This document shows, one piece after another, positions 46,458-54,616 of a stretch of 64,000 nt of DNA; within the stretch, counting starts at the first letter, position 1; the number at the start of each line of letters is the position of its first letter. Origin of the DNA: Comamonas testosteroni TK102 (lineage in GTDB: Bacteria > Pseudomonadota > Gammaproteobacteria > Burkholderiales > Burkholderiaceae_C); the NCBI RefSeq assembly GCF_000739375.1, contig NZ_CP006704.1:2108001-2172000 (forward strand), read 5' to 3'. The notes under the pieces are model-generated. The model did not search any database, had not been told where the DNA came from, and saw nothing but the letters and a program-made list of their open reading frames with translations. The position numbers and the translations under genes are program-made.

Positions 46458-47768
46458 TCAGGCCCTGCGCAGCGGGTTATGGGACTGAAGCTCTTGCACA
46501 TACTGGGCCATGCCTTCGCCTTCGCGCTGCAAAAAGCGCTCGATGGCATCGGCAAAAGCCGGGTGGGCCACCCAGTGGGCGCTGGGGGTCTCCACGGGCA
46601 GCAGCGCACGGGCCATCTTGTGCTCTCCCTGGGCGCCGCCTTCGAAACGGTCAAAGCCGTTGGCAATGCACCATTCGATGGGCTGGTAGTAGCAGGCTTC
46701 GAAATGCAGGCTGTCGACCCGCTCCAGAGCGCCCCAGTAGCGACCATAGGCAACTTTGTTATTGATAGCGTCTTGCGCTTGTCTGTCCTCAAAAAAAAAT
46801 AGATTTGATGCTGAAATCGTTTCCTGAAAAGCGGTAATAGCTATCAAACTTGATGCAATCGGTTGCCCATTGCGCTCGGCGATGAACATCACCCAGTTCT
46901 CGGGCATGGCCGAGGCCATGGCGGCAAAGAACTCTGGTGTCAGATAAGGCGGGTTGCCATGCTCCAGGTAGGTGCGCTCATAGCAGCGGTAGAAGAAGGA
47001 CCAGTCCTGCGCACCGATATCGCAGCCCTTGATGGCTCTGAAGCTCACGCCGGCTTCGCGAACCTTGCGCCGCTCCTGGCGGATCTTCTTGCGCTTTTCC
47101 TGGTTCAGCGAGCCCAGAAAGTCGTCGAAGTCCTTCCAGCGGGACGGTGTCGCCGCAGTGCCGGCGCAGGCCTGCAGGCTGGCGGGCTCTGCCTCTGCAG
47201 GCAGAGTGGCGCCCGCAACGGGGAGTGCGGGCGGCGTGTTCGTCCAGTGAAACTGCACCGTGCTGCGCTGCATCCAGCCGGCCGCAGCGCAGGCGGCAAG
47301 ATCGTCGGCATCACCGAACAGCAGGTGCAGCGATGACAGCTGCTGCTCGGCTGCCCAGGCCTGGACGGCCTGCACCAGCGCCACGCGCAGCGCCTGGCTG
47401 CGCGCCAGCAGGCGCGAGCCGGGCACGGGCGTGAAGGGGACGGCCAGCAAACCCTTGGGGTAGTAAGGCAGGCCATGCTGCTGATAGGCACGCGCCCAGG
47501 CCCAGTCAAACACATATTCGCCGTAGGAGTGGGTCTTGATATAGAGGGGGCAGGCCGCCAGCAGCTCATCGCCGTCCCAGACGGTGATGACCCGGGCGAT
47601 CCAGCCCGTATCGGGCGTGGCGCTGCCGCTTTGCTCCATGGCAGCCAGGTATTCGTGGCGCATGAAGGGCGTGGGCGTGGATTGAGAGGCCAGCAGCACA
47701 TTCCAGGTTTGTGCGTCCAGCTGCTGCACGCTGGCAAGCACGCGAGTGATAATCTTGTTTTCGGCCAT
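46458..47768 (-). CDS. FemAB-like/GNAT-fold acyltransferase (DUF482-type) with in-frame repeat insertion
   Basis: The 436-residue cytoplasmic protein belongs to the group annotated as GNAT/peptidoglycan-biosynthesis-like (PF04339): FMRHEYLAAMEQSGSA, LNQEKRKKIRQERRKV, ERTYLEHGNPPYLTPEFF, ALERVDSLHFEACYYQPIEWCI. Within an otherwise conserved segment (ASSLIA... / ...YGRYWGAL) sits an extra stretch of about 30 residues (TAFQETISASNLFFFEDRQA, QDAINNKV) encoded by an inverted-repeat element at 46762-46847. ATG 47768 is chosen because the conserved N-terminus begins there. The acyl acceptor is unknown. Confidence 0.82.
   Translation of the reverse strand: MAENKIITRVLASVQQLDAQTWNVLLASQSTPTPFMRHEYLAAMEQSGSATPDTGWIARVITVWDGDELLAACPLYIKTHSYGEYVFDWAWARAYQQHGLPYYPKGLLAVPFTPVPGSRLLARSQALRVALVQAVQAWAAEQQLSSLHLLFGDADDLAACAAAGWMQRSTVQFHWTNTPPALPVAGATLPAEAEPASLQACAGTAATPSRWKDFDDFLGSLNQEKRKKIRQERRKVREAGVSFRAIKGCDIGAQDWSFFYRCYERTYLEHGNPPYLTPEFFAAMASAMPENWVMFIAERNGQPIASSLIAITAFQETISASNLFFFEDRQAQDAINNKVAYGRYWGALERVDSLHFEACYYQPIEWCIANGFDRFEGGAQGEHKMARALLPVETPSAHWVAHPAFADAIERFLQREGEGMAQYVQELQSHNPLRRA
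46762..46847. repeat. Family A repeat inserted inside the FemAB-like gene
   Basis: The 86-nt element is bounded by TTGATAGC (46762-46769) and GCTATCAA (46840-46847), the same ends as the palindrome at 39354. It contains an A9 run (46791-46799). The reading frame on the minus strand passes through it without a stop. Confidence 0.65.
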
Positions 47769-47817
47769 GCCCTGATTGTCGCGGGGGCTGGTGGCCTCAC
47801 CGCCTAGCTTGCATTTC

Positions 47818-49464
47818 ATGACGCTTTCCATCTGCTGTGCCCAACGCAATTTTGTTGTGGGAGACCTCTCTGGCAATGTCCAGAAAATCATTGCCGCTGC
47901 CGAACAAGCTTATGCCAACGGTGCCCGCCTGCTGCTCACGCCCGAGCTTGCCCTGTGTGGCTATGCGGCCGAAGACCTTTATCTGCGTCCGGCTTTTCTG
48001 GATGCCTGCGACGAGGCCTTGAAGCAGCTGCAGCAGGCCAGCGGCCAATGGCCGGGGCTGGCCCTGGTCATCGGTCACCCGCAGCGCGATGCCCAGACCG
48101 GGACATTGTTCAACGCTGCCAGCGTGCTGCGCGACGGCCAGTTGGTGGCACGCTATTACAAGCAGTTGCTGCCCAATTTTGGCGTGTTTGACGAACAGCG
48201 CTACTTTGCGGCCGGTGAGCAAAGCTGTGTCTTCGAGCTTGACGGTATCCGTATCGGTCTGCTGATTTGCGAAGACGCCTGGCATGCCGGCCCGGCCCGT
48301 GCCGCCGTGGCCGCAGGCGCCCAGTTGCTGCTCGTCATCAATGCCTCGCCATTCCATAGCGGCAAACCCCTGGAGCGCGAGGCGGTGATTGCGCAGCGCG
48401 CCGTGGAAAACGCGGTTCCTCTGGTCTATGCCCATCTGGTGGGTGGCCAGGACGAAGTGGTGTTTGACGGCTGCTCGTTCGCGGTGCAGGCCGACGGCCA
48501 GGTGGCGGCGCGTGCGGCGGCCTTCGAGGAAGATCTGCCCATGATGGCCGCGCATCCGGGCGATGGCGGCGTGACGCTGATGGGCGAAGTCAGGCCTCTG
48601 CCGGGCCACCATCAGGCGCTCTGGTCTGCGCTGGTGCTGTCCGTGCGCGACTATGTGGGCAAGAACCGCTTCCCGGGCGCGCTCATCGGCCTGTCGGGCG
48701 GCATGGACTCGGCCCTGGTGCTGGCTATCGCAGTGGACGCGCTGGGCGCGGACAAGGTGCGCACGGTCATGATGCCTTCGCCCTATACGGCCGATATCAG
48801 CTGGCTGGACGCGCGCGAAATGTCCGAGCGCGTGGGCGTACAGCACGAAGAGATCGATATCGCGCCGCAGTTCGAGGCCTTCAAGGCGGCGCTGGCTGGT
48901 ACGTTTGCGGGGCGTGCCGAAGACACGACCGAGGAAAATCTGCAGGCCCGTATTCGCGGCACCCTGCTGATGGCCATGAGCAACAAGTTTGGCTCCATCG
49001 TGCTGACCACGGGCAACAAGAGCGAGATGTCCACCGGCTACTGCACGCTGTACGGTGACATGGCCGGCGGCTTTGCGGTCATCAAGGATGTGTTCAAGAC
49101 CGAGGTGTTCGCGCTGGCGCGCTGGCGCAATGCCAACGACCTCTTCGGCACCGGGCTCGACCCCATCCCCGAGCGCATCATCACGCGCCCGCCCAGCGCC
49201 GAGCTGCGCCCCGATCAGAAGGATCAGGACAGCCTGCCGGACTACGAGGTGCTGGATGCCATCGTGTCCCGCTACATGGAAAACAACGAGAGCATAAGTT
49301 CCATCGTTGCCGAGGGTTTTGCACCGGCGGACGTGGAACGGGTCACGCGTCTGATACAAATCAACGAGTACAAGCGCCGCCAGGCTCCGGTCGGTCCGCG
49401 CCTGACGATGCGCAGCTTCGGCAAGGACTGGCGCTATCCCATCACCAACAAATTTCGCGCCTGA
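47818..49464 (+). CDS. nadE: Glutamine-dependent NAD+ synthetase
   Basis: The 548-residue enzyme makes NAD from deamido-NAD. The N-terminal nitrilase-type glutaminase has Glu (LLTPELALCGY), Lys (YYKQLLPNFGVFDEQRYF) and Cys (GLLICEDAW); the C-terminal synthetase has the P-loop LSGGMDSALVL and TTGNKSEMSTGY. ATG 47818 gives the usual start MTLSICCAQ. glnB follows after 51 nt, the common betaproteobacterial order. Confidence 0.95.
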   Translation: MTLSICCAQRNFVVGDLSGNVQKIIAAAEQAYANGARLLLTPELALCGYAAEDLYLRPAFLDACDEALKQLQQASGQWPGLALVIGHPQRDAQTGTLFNAASVLRDGQLVARYYKQLLPNFGVFDEQRYFAAGEQSCVFELDGIRIGLLICEDAWHAGPARAAVAAGAQLLLVINASPFHSGKPLEREAVIAQRAVENAVPLVYAHLVGGQDEVVFDGCSFAVQADGQVAARAAAFEEDLPMMAAHPGDGGVTLMGEVRPLPGHHQALWSALVLSVRDYVGKNRFPGALIGLSGGMDSALVLAIAVDALGADKVRTVMMPSPYTADISWLDAREMSERVGVQHEEIDIAPQFEAFKAALAGTFAGRAEDTTEENLQARIRGTLLMAMSNKFGSIVLTTGNKSEMSTGYCTLYGDMAGGFAVIKDVFKTEVFALARWRNANDLFGTGLDPIPERIITRPPSAELRPDQKDQDSLPDYEVLDAIVSRYMENNESISSIVAEGFAPADVERVTRLIQINEYKRRQAPVGPRLTMRSFGKDWRYPITNKFRA

Positions 49465-49503
49465 GTCTTTGCCTCCGGTGTTTTGCCGATTTCAATCCAT
49501 TGA

Positions 49504-49854
<351 letters not shown>

Positions 49855-49890
49855 GCGGGCATGCCGTGCCCCAGGCATGTGCCCCAATCA

Positions 49891-49919
49891 AAAAGCCAGA
49901 CCCTGAGTCTGGCTTTTTT
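49891..49919 (+). terminator. Terminator after glnB
   Basis: AAAAGCCAGA-CCCTGAG-TCTGGCTTTT, perfect 10-bp stem, with a T-run that is part of the candidate integration site. Confidence 0.88.
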
Positions 49920-49922
49920 CAT
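49915..49922 (+). mobile_element. Candidate attL of a Tn4371-like ICE
   Basis: TTTTTCAT occurs in the T-run of the glnB terminator, about 175 nt upstream of the integrase. Tn4371-family ICEs are known to use this 8-nt target. The element would run from here beyond the right end of the window. Confidence 0.5.
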
Positions 49923-50097
49923 TTCACCATGACTCCAGCACCGAACTTCGCTGGACTACGCCGAAGCCCGATACAGCAGGTTTATCAATAACTTAGGCGA
50001 GTTCAACATATGCCGGTGCTTTCCGAAACCTGACCCGGCTTCCCCTCTGCTGGCCCCTATGAGGCTCCTGGGAAACGGGTCTTTCCGAGGAGTCATC

Positions 50098-51312
50098 ATG
50101 GCGAAAACCAAGCTCACCAAGACCGCTGTTGAGGCGGCGCAACCCCAGGCTCAGGCCGTCGAACTCCGGGACACGCTGGTGCCCGGCTTCCTGTGCAAGA
50201 TTACACCAGCCGGCCGCAAGGTGTTCATGCTCCAGTACCGCACGAACGCCGGTGAGCGGCGCAAGCCCGCCCTGGGCCTGTTCGGGGAACTGACCGTCGA
50301 GCAAGCCCGCTCGCTGGCGCAGGAGTGGCTGGCGCAGGTGCGCCGGGGCAGCGACCCGGCCGCCGACAAGGCAGCGGCGCGCAAGGCCCCCACGGTCAAG
50401 GAGTTGTGCGAGAAGTTCATGGAGGATCACTCCAAGCAGCGCAACAAGCCCAGCACGCAGGACGGCTACCAAGGCGTCATCGACCGCAACATCATCCCGA
50501 TGCTGGGTCGCATGAAGGTGCAGGACGTGAAGCGCCCAGATGTGGCCGGAACGATGAAGAAGATGGCGCACAAGCCGGCCGAGGCGAACCGCACATTCAG
50601 CGTGATGCGCAAGATGTTCAACTTGGCCGAGGTGTGGGGCTACCGGCCTGACGGCACCAATCCGTGCCGCCATGTCCCGACCTACCCCGATGGCAAGGCC
50701 ACGCACCTCATCAGCGATGAGGAAATGGGCAAGCTGTTCCGGCATCTCGATTTTCTGGAAACCGACGGGCTGGGCCTAGACCATGCGGTTCTTCCGCTGG
50801 CGATCCGGCTGCAATTCGAGTTTGCGGCCCGCCGCTCGGAGATCGTCACGCTGCAGTGGGATTGGGTGGACTTGGAGAACAGGCGTGTGGTCTGGCCCGA
50901 CAGCAAGACTGGCGGCATGTCCAAGCCCTTGAGCGATGAAGCCTGCCGGCTGCTGTCCACCGCACCGCGCCAGGATGGCTGCCCGCATGTGTTCCCGTCC
51001 CCCAACCATCCGGGACAGCATATGACCACGGGCGAGTATTACGGTGGCTGGACGCGCATCCTCAAGCGCGCTGGCGTGACCCATGTGGGTACGCACGGCG
51101 TTCGGCACCGCTCGGCCACCGACATTGCTAACTCGGGCATCCCGGTCAAGGTGGGAATGGCGCTGACGGCGCACAAGACCGTGGCCATGTTCATGCGCTA
51201 CGTCCACACCGAGGATGCGCCGGTGCGCGCAGCGGCCGAGCTGGTGGCAAACCGGCGCCAGGCCATCGCAGGAACTCGACGCAGCGCGCCGGCCGAGGCA
51301 GCGACCGCCTGA
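50098..51312 (+). CDS. int: Tyrosine site-specific recombinase (integrase)
   Basis: The 404-residue protein has an N-terminal arm/core-binding part (KLTKTAVEAAQPQAQ, DTLVPGFLCKITPAGRKVF) and a catalytic domain with Arg in EFAARRSEIVTLQW, the HGVRHRSATDIAN box and the nucleophile Tyr in MRYVHTED. ATG 50098 follows CGAGGAGTCATC. It matches the integrase class of Tn4371-like elements, lies next to their target site, and reads away from the chromosome into the element. Confidence 0.92.
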   Translation: MAKTKLTKTAVEAAQPQAQAVELRDTLVPGFLCKITPAGRKVFMLQYRTNAGERRKPALGLFGELTVEQARSLAQEWLAQVRRGSDPAADKAAARKAPTVKELCEKFMEDHSKQRNKPSTQDGYQGVIDRNIIPMLGRMKVQDVKRPDVAGTMKKMAHKPAEANRTFSVMRKMFNLAEVWGYRPDGTNPCRHVPTYPDGKATHLISDEEMGKLFRHLDFLETDGLGLDHAVLPLAIRLQFEFAARRSEIVTLQWDWVDLENRRVVWPDSKTGGMSKPLSDEACRLLSTAPRQDGCPHVFPSPNHPGQHMTTGEYYGGWTRILKRAGVTHVGTHGVRHRSATDIANSGIPVKVGMALTAHKTVAMFMRYVHTEDAPVRAAAELVANRRQAIAGTRRSAPAEAATA

Positions 51313-51318
51313 ACAGCT

Positions 51319-51357
51319 AGCCCGAATTGTTGTACCGCTGAAACGACAATTCGGGCT
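51319..51357. promoter_or_regulatory. Palindromic element between integrase and toxin gene
   Basis: AGCCCGAATTGT (51319-51330) mirrors ACAATTCGGGCT (51346-51357). The central 25 nt (51326-51350) match the palindrome at 52433-52457 at 22 of 25 positions. It sits 31 nt before the toxin start, where an operator would be, and also after the integrase stop, where it could act as a terminator. Confidence 0.6.
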
Positions 51358-51387
51358 CTTGCGATCTATACCTGAACGGATATAATC

Positions 51388-51750
51388 ATGGAGCAGAAAC
51401 GAAAGCTGCTGTACTGGGAAGGCTCCTCGAAAAAGGACTTCAAGGACTTTCCCATCGACGTGCAGAAGGACATGGGCGTGGCGCTGTTCATCGTCCAGTT
51501 GGGCAGTACGCCGGATTCGGCCAAGCCTTGGAAGGGGCTGGGCTCTGGCGTGTACGAACTTGTGGAAGACCACCGGGGCGATACCTTCCGGGCGGTTTAC
51601 ACCGTGAAGGTGGGCGATGCGGTGCATGTGCTGCATGCGTTCCAGAAGAAGTCCAAGTCCGGCATCGCCACGCCGCAGCCGGACGTGGAGTTGATCGAGA
51701 AGCGGCTGAAAGCAGTGCTCGCCCGTCACGGGGCGAGCGGGAGAAAGTGA
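51388..51750 (+). CDS. RelE/HigB-type toxin (Gp49-like)
   Basis: The 120-residue protein shows the Gp49/RelE-like pattern: LYWEGSSKKDFKDFPIDVQ, then GSGVYELVEDHRGDTFRAVYTV and HVLHAFQKKSKSG, the toxin-fold strands with basic residues. Members usually cut mRNA on the ribosome. It overlaps the antitoxin-like gene by 1 nt (TGATG). It sits just inside the ICE end, where addiction modules stabilise the element. Confidence 0.82.
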   Translation: MEQKRKLLYWEGSSKKDFKDFPIDVQKDMGVALFIVQLGSTPDSAKPWKGLGSGVYELVEDHRGDTFRAVYTVKVGDAVHVLHAFQKKSKSGIATPQPDVELIEKRLKAVLARHGASGRK

Positions 51751-52070
51751 TGATTCGCAATGAGCATCCCCAAGGCACCGACAACGTGCTGATGGATCTA
51801 GGCTTTGACGATGCCGAGGAACTGACGGCCAAGGCCGCGCTTGCGCTCAAGCTCAATACCTTGATCGACCAGCGCGGTCTGAGCCAGACCGAGGCGGCGG
51901 CGATCACGGGCATGACCCAGCCCAAGGTGTCGCAGGTGCGCCGCTACAAGCTCCAGAACATCTCGCTGGAGCGGCTGATGCAGGCGCTGGTGTCGCTGGA
52001 TCAGCAGGTCAAGATCGTGGTGCAGCCTGCACGGCGGGCGCATGCGCCGGGGATTCTGGTGGCGGGCTGA
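51750..52070 (+). CDS. HTH antitoxin (HigA/XRE type)
   Basis: The 106-residue protein has a helix-turn-helix (LIDQRGLSQTEAAAITGMTQPKVSQVRRYKL) near 47-77 and an alpha-helical C-terminus (ISLERLMQALVSLDQQVKI). It overlaps the toxin stop, and the toxin-first order matches higBA modules. It probably binds the palindromes at 51319 and 52433 and represses the pair. Confidence 0.8.
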   Translation: MIRNEHPQGTDNVLMDLGFDDAEELTAKAALALKLNTLIDQRGLSQTEAAAITGMTQPKVSQVRRYKLQNISLERLMQALVSLDQQVKIVVQPARRAHAPGILVAG

Positions 52071-52155
52071 GATTCATTTTTTGAGTTGGCCAACTTCCCC
52101 AACATTGAGTGGAGCCTGTGCGGCGATGCAGTCAAGCCGGGCCAATGGAGCGCAG

Positions 52156-52473
52156 ATGAGAAGAAGCAGGCCCCATGGTGAAGCAATGGCCGAGCTGTAC
52201 CGCAGCGATCCGGCTCTGGCGCTGGAGGTCATCCAAGGCATCGAAGCGGACAGCGATCACGCCGAACTGCCAAGCGTGCTGCAGCAGGTAGCGCAAGCTC
52301 TCGGTGGAATGGAGAGCAGCCCGATCATTGAATCCCTGCGGGGTGAACTGGTTGCGCTGTGCGCGGGAGGCGCTGTCAGCCGGGAGGTGGTGCAGGCATT
52401 TGATGCGCTGCTGGCGCAGGATGGAGTTGGAGATTGTCGTATCGCTGATACGACAATTGCTCACGCCCCTTGA
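52156..52473 (+). CDS. Hypothetical antitoxin-like protein
   Basis: A 105-residue frame with GGAG just before ATG 52156. The start SRPHGEAMAELYRSDPALALEVIQGI resembles the N-terminal part of some addiction-module antidote proteins, but the rest (VLQQVAQALGGMESSPIIESL, LCAGGAVSREVVQAFDAL) is not one I can place, and the last codons overlap a palindrome. It may be a decayed second antidote gene. Confidence 0.5.
   Translation: MRRSRPHGEAMAELYRSDPALALEVIQGIEADSDHAELPSVLQQVAQALGGMESSPIIESLRGELVALCAGGAVSREVVQAFDALLAQDGVGDCRIADTTIAHAP
52433..52457. promoter_or_regulatory. Palindrome matching the one before the toxin gene
   Basis: ATTGTCGTATC-GCT-GATACGACAAT, perfect 11-nt arms. It matches the core at 51326-51350 in 22 of 25 positions and lies at the 3' end of the hypothetical gene. 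Confidence 0.6.
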
Positions 52474-52477
52474 GTCC

Positions 52478-52502
52478 ATTCGCCAGACACTGTCTGGCGA
52501 AT
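52478..52502. promoter_or_regulatory. Second palindrome type near the TA module
   Basis: ATTCGCCAGACA-C-TGTCTGGCGAAT, perfect 12-nt arms. A similar palindrome with the CAGACA/TGTCT core lies at 52549-52575. Confidence 0.55.
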
Positions 52503-52548
52503 TTCCTTCCAGGTCTTCGGGGCTGGCAACCACATCCCCGGCGTTGGC

Positions 52549-52575
52549 AATTTCCCAGACAGTGTCTCGGAAATT
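52549..52575. promoter_or_regulatory. Related palindrome downstream
   Basis: AATTTCCCAGACA-G-TGTCTCGGAAATT, 13-nt arms with one mismatch. It shares the CAGACA...TGTCT core with 52478-52502. Neither lies in a gene. Confidence 0.5.
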
Positions 52576-52733
52576 CGATCTGTTCCTGCCAAGCGGAGTC
52601 AGAAAACAGTGATGACTGAATGAGCCTCAGGGCGTGCCGGCACGCAGTGCCGCCAGACGCTAATTGCCTTGAAGCCCATCCGCCTGGTCATGTTTTGACC
52701 AAACCCCGTCTCAGCGGTGAGCATGGTCAATGT

Positions 52734-52756
52734 AATATAGCCCCCTAGGCTATATT
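52734..52756. promoter_or_regulatory. DmeR/RcnR-type operator
   Basis: AATATAGCC-CCCTA-GGCTATATT, perfect 9-nt arms around a C-rich centre, 13 nt before the regulator start. AT arms flanking a G/C tract match the operator layout known for RcnR/CsoR-family sensors such as DmeR. Confidence 0.7.
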
Positions 52757-52769
52757 GACTGACCTCGCC

Positions 52770-53042
52770 ATGTCCCACACTTCCCGAGAAAAAGCCAAGC
52801 TGATCGCGCGCGTGCGCCGCATCAAGGGTCAGCTTGAAGGCATCGAGCGCGCCCTGGAAGCAGATGCAGCCTGTGTCGAGGTGCTGCGCCAGATCGCGTC
52901 CGTGCGTGGCGCGGTCAACGGCCTGACTGCGGAGGTGATGGAAGACCATCTGCGCGAGCACGTCATCGCGCCATCGACCGACAAGGAACGCCACCAGGGC
53001 GGCGAGGAAATGATCGAAGTCATTCGGGCCTACATGAAATGA
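52770..53042 (+). CDS. dmeR: Ni/Co-sensing repressor DmeR (RcnR/CsoR family)
   Basis: The 90-residue all-helical repressor has the RcnR-type metal ligands at exactly His3 (MSHT), Cys35 (ADAACVEV), His60 (EDHL) and His64 (REHV), with basic residues for DNA binding (LIARVRRIKGQLEGIER). Such sensors leave the operator when bound to Ni or Co. It is followed 37 nt later by a CDF exporter, the dmeRF arrangement, and preceded by a matching operator. ATG 52770 is the start that puts His3 in place. Confidence 0.88.
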   Translation: MSHTSREKAKLIARVRRIKGQLEGIERALEADAACVEVLRQIASVRGAVNGLTAEVMEDHLREHVIAPSTDKERHQGGEEMIEVIRAYMK

Positions 53043-53079
53043 CCTTGTTGCCCGCGCCTCTCATTGCAGAAATTCAGCC

Positions 53080-54060
53080 ATGAATCTCCACGCCCCCACC
53101 ACGCCCGCACACGACCATTTCTTCCTCGGCGCTAACCACCAGCGCAACGAGAGCAAGGTATGGCTGGTGATTGCGCTCACGGCCAGCATGATGCTGGTAG
53201 AAATCGTTGCGGGCACCGTCTATGGCTCGATGGCGTTGGTGGCGGACGGCTGGCACATGTCCACCCATGCGGGTGCGATGCTGATCACCGCGCTGGCCTA
53301 CCGTTTCGCGCGCCGGCATGCCGGCAATCCGCGTTTCACCTTCGGCACGGGCAAGCTCGGAGACTTGGCGGGATTTGCCAGCGCGGTGGTGCTGGCCCTG
53401 ATCGCCTTGCTGATTGGCTGGGAAAGCCTGGTGCGCCTGACCCAGCCAATCCAGATCGACTTCAACCAGGCGATCGCCGTGGCCGTCGTGGGGCTGCTCA
53501 TCAACCTGGTCTGCGCCTGGCTGCTGAAGGATGACCACGCGCACCATGCCCATCACGGTCATGCGCATGGGCATGGGCATGGGCATGGGCATCACCACGA
53601 TCACGACGACGATCACCATGCGCCGGGCAAGGGACGGGACAACAACCTGCGTGCGGCCTATGTGCATGTGCTGGCCGATGCCCTGACCTCCATCCTGGCC
53701 ATCGTCGCGCTGCTGCTGGGCCGCAGCTATGGCTGGCTCTGGGCCGATCCGCTCATGGGCGTGATTGGCGCGCTGGTGATTGCCCGCTGGTCATGGGGGC
53801 TGATCCAGGACTCCGGCAGCGTGCTGCTGGACGCCGCCGCCGAGGGGCAGGAAGTGCGGCAGGAGATTCGGGAGGCGATGGAGCCCACCGGAAGCCATGT
53901 CACCGATCTGCATGTCTGGCAGGTGGGGCCGGGACATTTCGCGGCCATCGTTTCGTTGATGGCCAGGGAACCGAAGGAGCCCGTGCACTACAAGGCGCTG
54001 CTGGCGCATATCCACGAGCTGTCGCATGTCACGGTCGAGGTGCAGCGGGCCACCACATGA
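53080..54060 (+). CDS. dmeF: CDF-family Co/Ni exporter DmeF
   Basis: The 326-residue cation diffusion facilitator has about six membrane spans, site residues Asp56, His59 and His63 (VADGWHMSTHAG) and His196, Asp200 (HVLADAL), and a cytoplasmic His-rich loop (residues 151-180; more than 15 His) between the fourth and fifth spans. It likely moves Co, Ni or Zn out of the cytoplasm by proton exchange, under DmeR control. The repeated CATGGG units in the loop are coding. Confidence 0.9.
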   Translation: MNLHAPTTPAHDHFFLGANHQRNESKVWLVIALTASMMLVEIVAGTVYGSMALVADGWHMSTHAGAMLITALAYRFARRHAGNPRFTFGTGKLGDLAGFASAVVLALIALLIGWESLVRLTQPIQIDFNQAIAVAVVGLLINLVCAWLLKDDHAHHAHHGHAHGHGHGHGHHHDHDDDHHAPGKGRDNNLRAAYVHVLADALTSILAIVALLLGRSYGWLWADPLMGVIGALVIARWSWGLIQDSGSVLLDAAAEGQEVRQEIREAMEPTGSHVTDLHVWQVGPGHFAAIVSLMAREPKEPVHYKALLAHIHELSHVTVEVQRATT

Positions 54061-54112
54061 CGATGCACCTCCCCCTCAATCATTCTGGCATTCATTGGCA
54101 AACTAGAATCGC

Positions 54113-54466
54113 ATGATGCGCCGCAAGTTCGCCCTTGCCCTGATGTTACTCTCCATGCTGTGGCAGTCCCTTGCCATAGGAGGGCAAGCTGCGGCATTCG
54201 CGGATGTTCACGAAGTGGCGCATATGGCGATGCACTCGCTGAGCGAGGCGCACCACCACCATGACGATGGCTCGGTCGTCCAGGACGACTCCGACGAGTC
54301 CCGGCAGCATGTCGTTGCCGATGGCGGCGTGAGCAGCCCCTTCCTATGGGCTGTCACATCCTTCTCGCTCATTCCCACCGGTTCCGCGCGTCCGCCCATG
54401 ATGGACGAATGGCCACTGCCGCCGCCTGTGCTCGACGGCCCGCGAAGACCCCCCCGGCTGTCCTGA
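54113..54466 (+). CDS. Exported His-rich accessory protein (CzcI-like)
   Basis: The 117-residue product has a signal (MMRRKFALALMLLSMLWQSLA, cut near IGGQAAA) and a short His/Asp-rich stretch (EAHHHHDDG), then a Pro-rich end (PPPVLDGPRRPP). This size and layout resemble CzcI-type periplasmic proteins placed at the front of czc operons. It likely binds metal in the periplasm and modulates the efflux genes that follow; that is an inference from context. Confidence 0.6.
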   Translation: MMRRKFALALMLLSMLWQSLAIGGQAAAFADVHEVAHMAMHSLSEAHHHHDDGSVVQDDSDESRQHVVADGGVSSPFLWAVTSFSLIPTGSARPPMMDEWPLPPPVLDGPRRPPRLS

Positions 54467-54616
54467 CCTTCTGAAAACTCCTCCCCCCGCTGCGCTCCCC
54501 GCGCGGCCGGGCTGTTTTCAAGCCGGCGATTCCCTCATCTCTTTGCCCGCCCGCGCATGTCCATGTGGGCAGGCATCGCGTGCCTGTGGATCGCCATCGA
54601 ATGAGTCAGGACTTTC

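Noticed and set aside
53559..53600. CATGGG tandem repeat considered as CRISPR or microsatellite regulator
   Set aside because: It encodes the His/Gly loop of DmeF in frame; no spacers.
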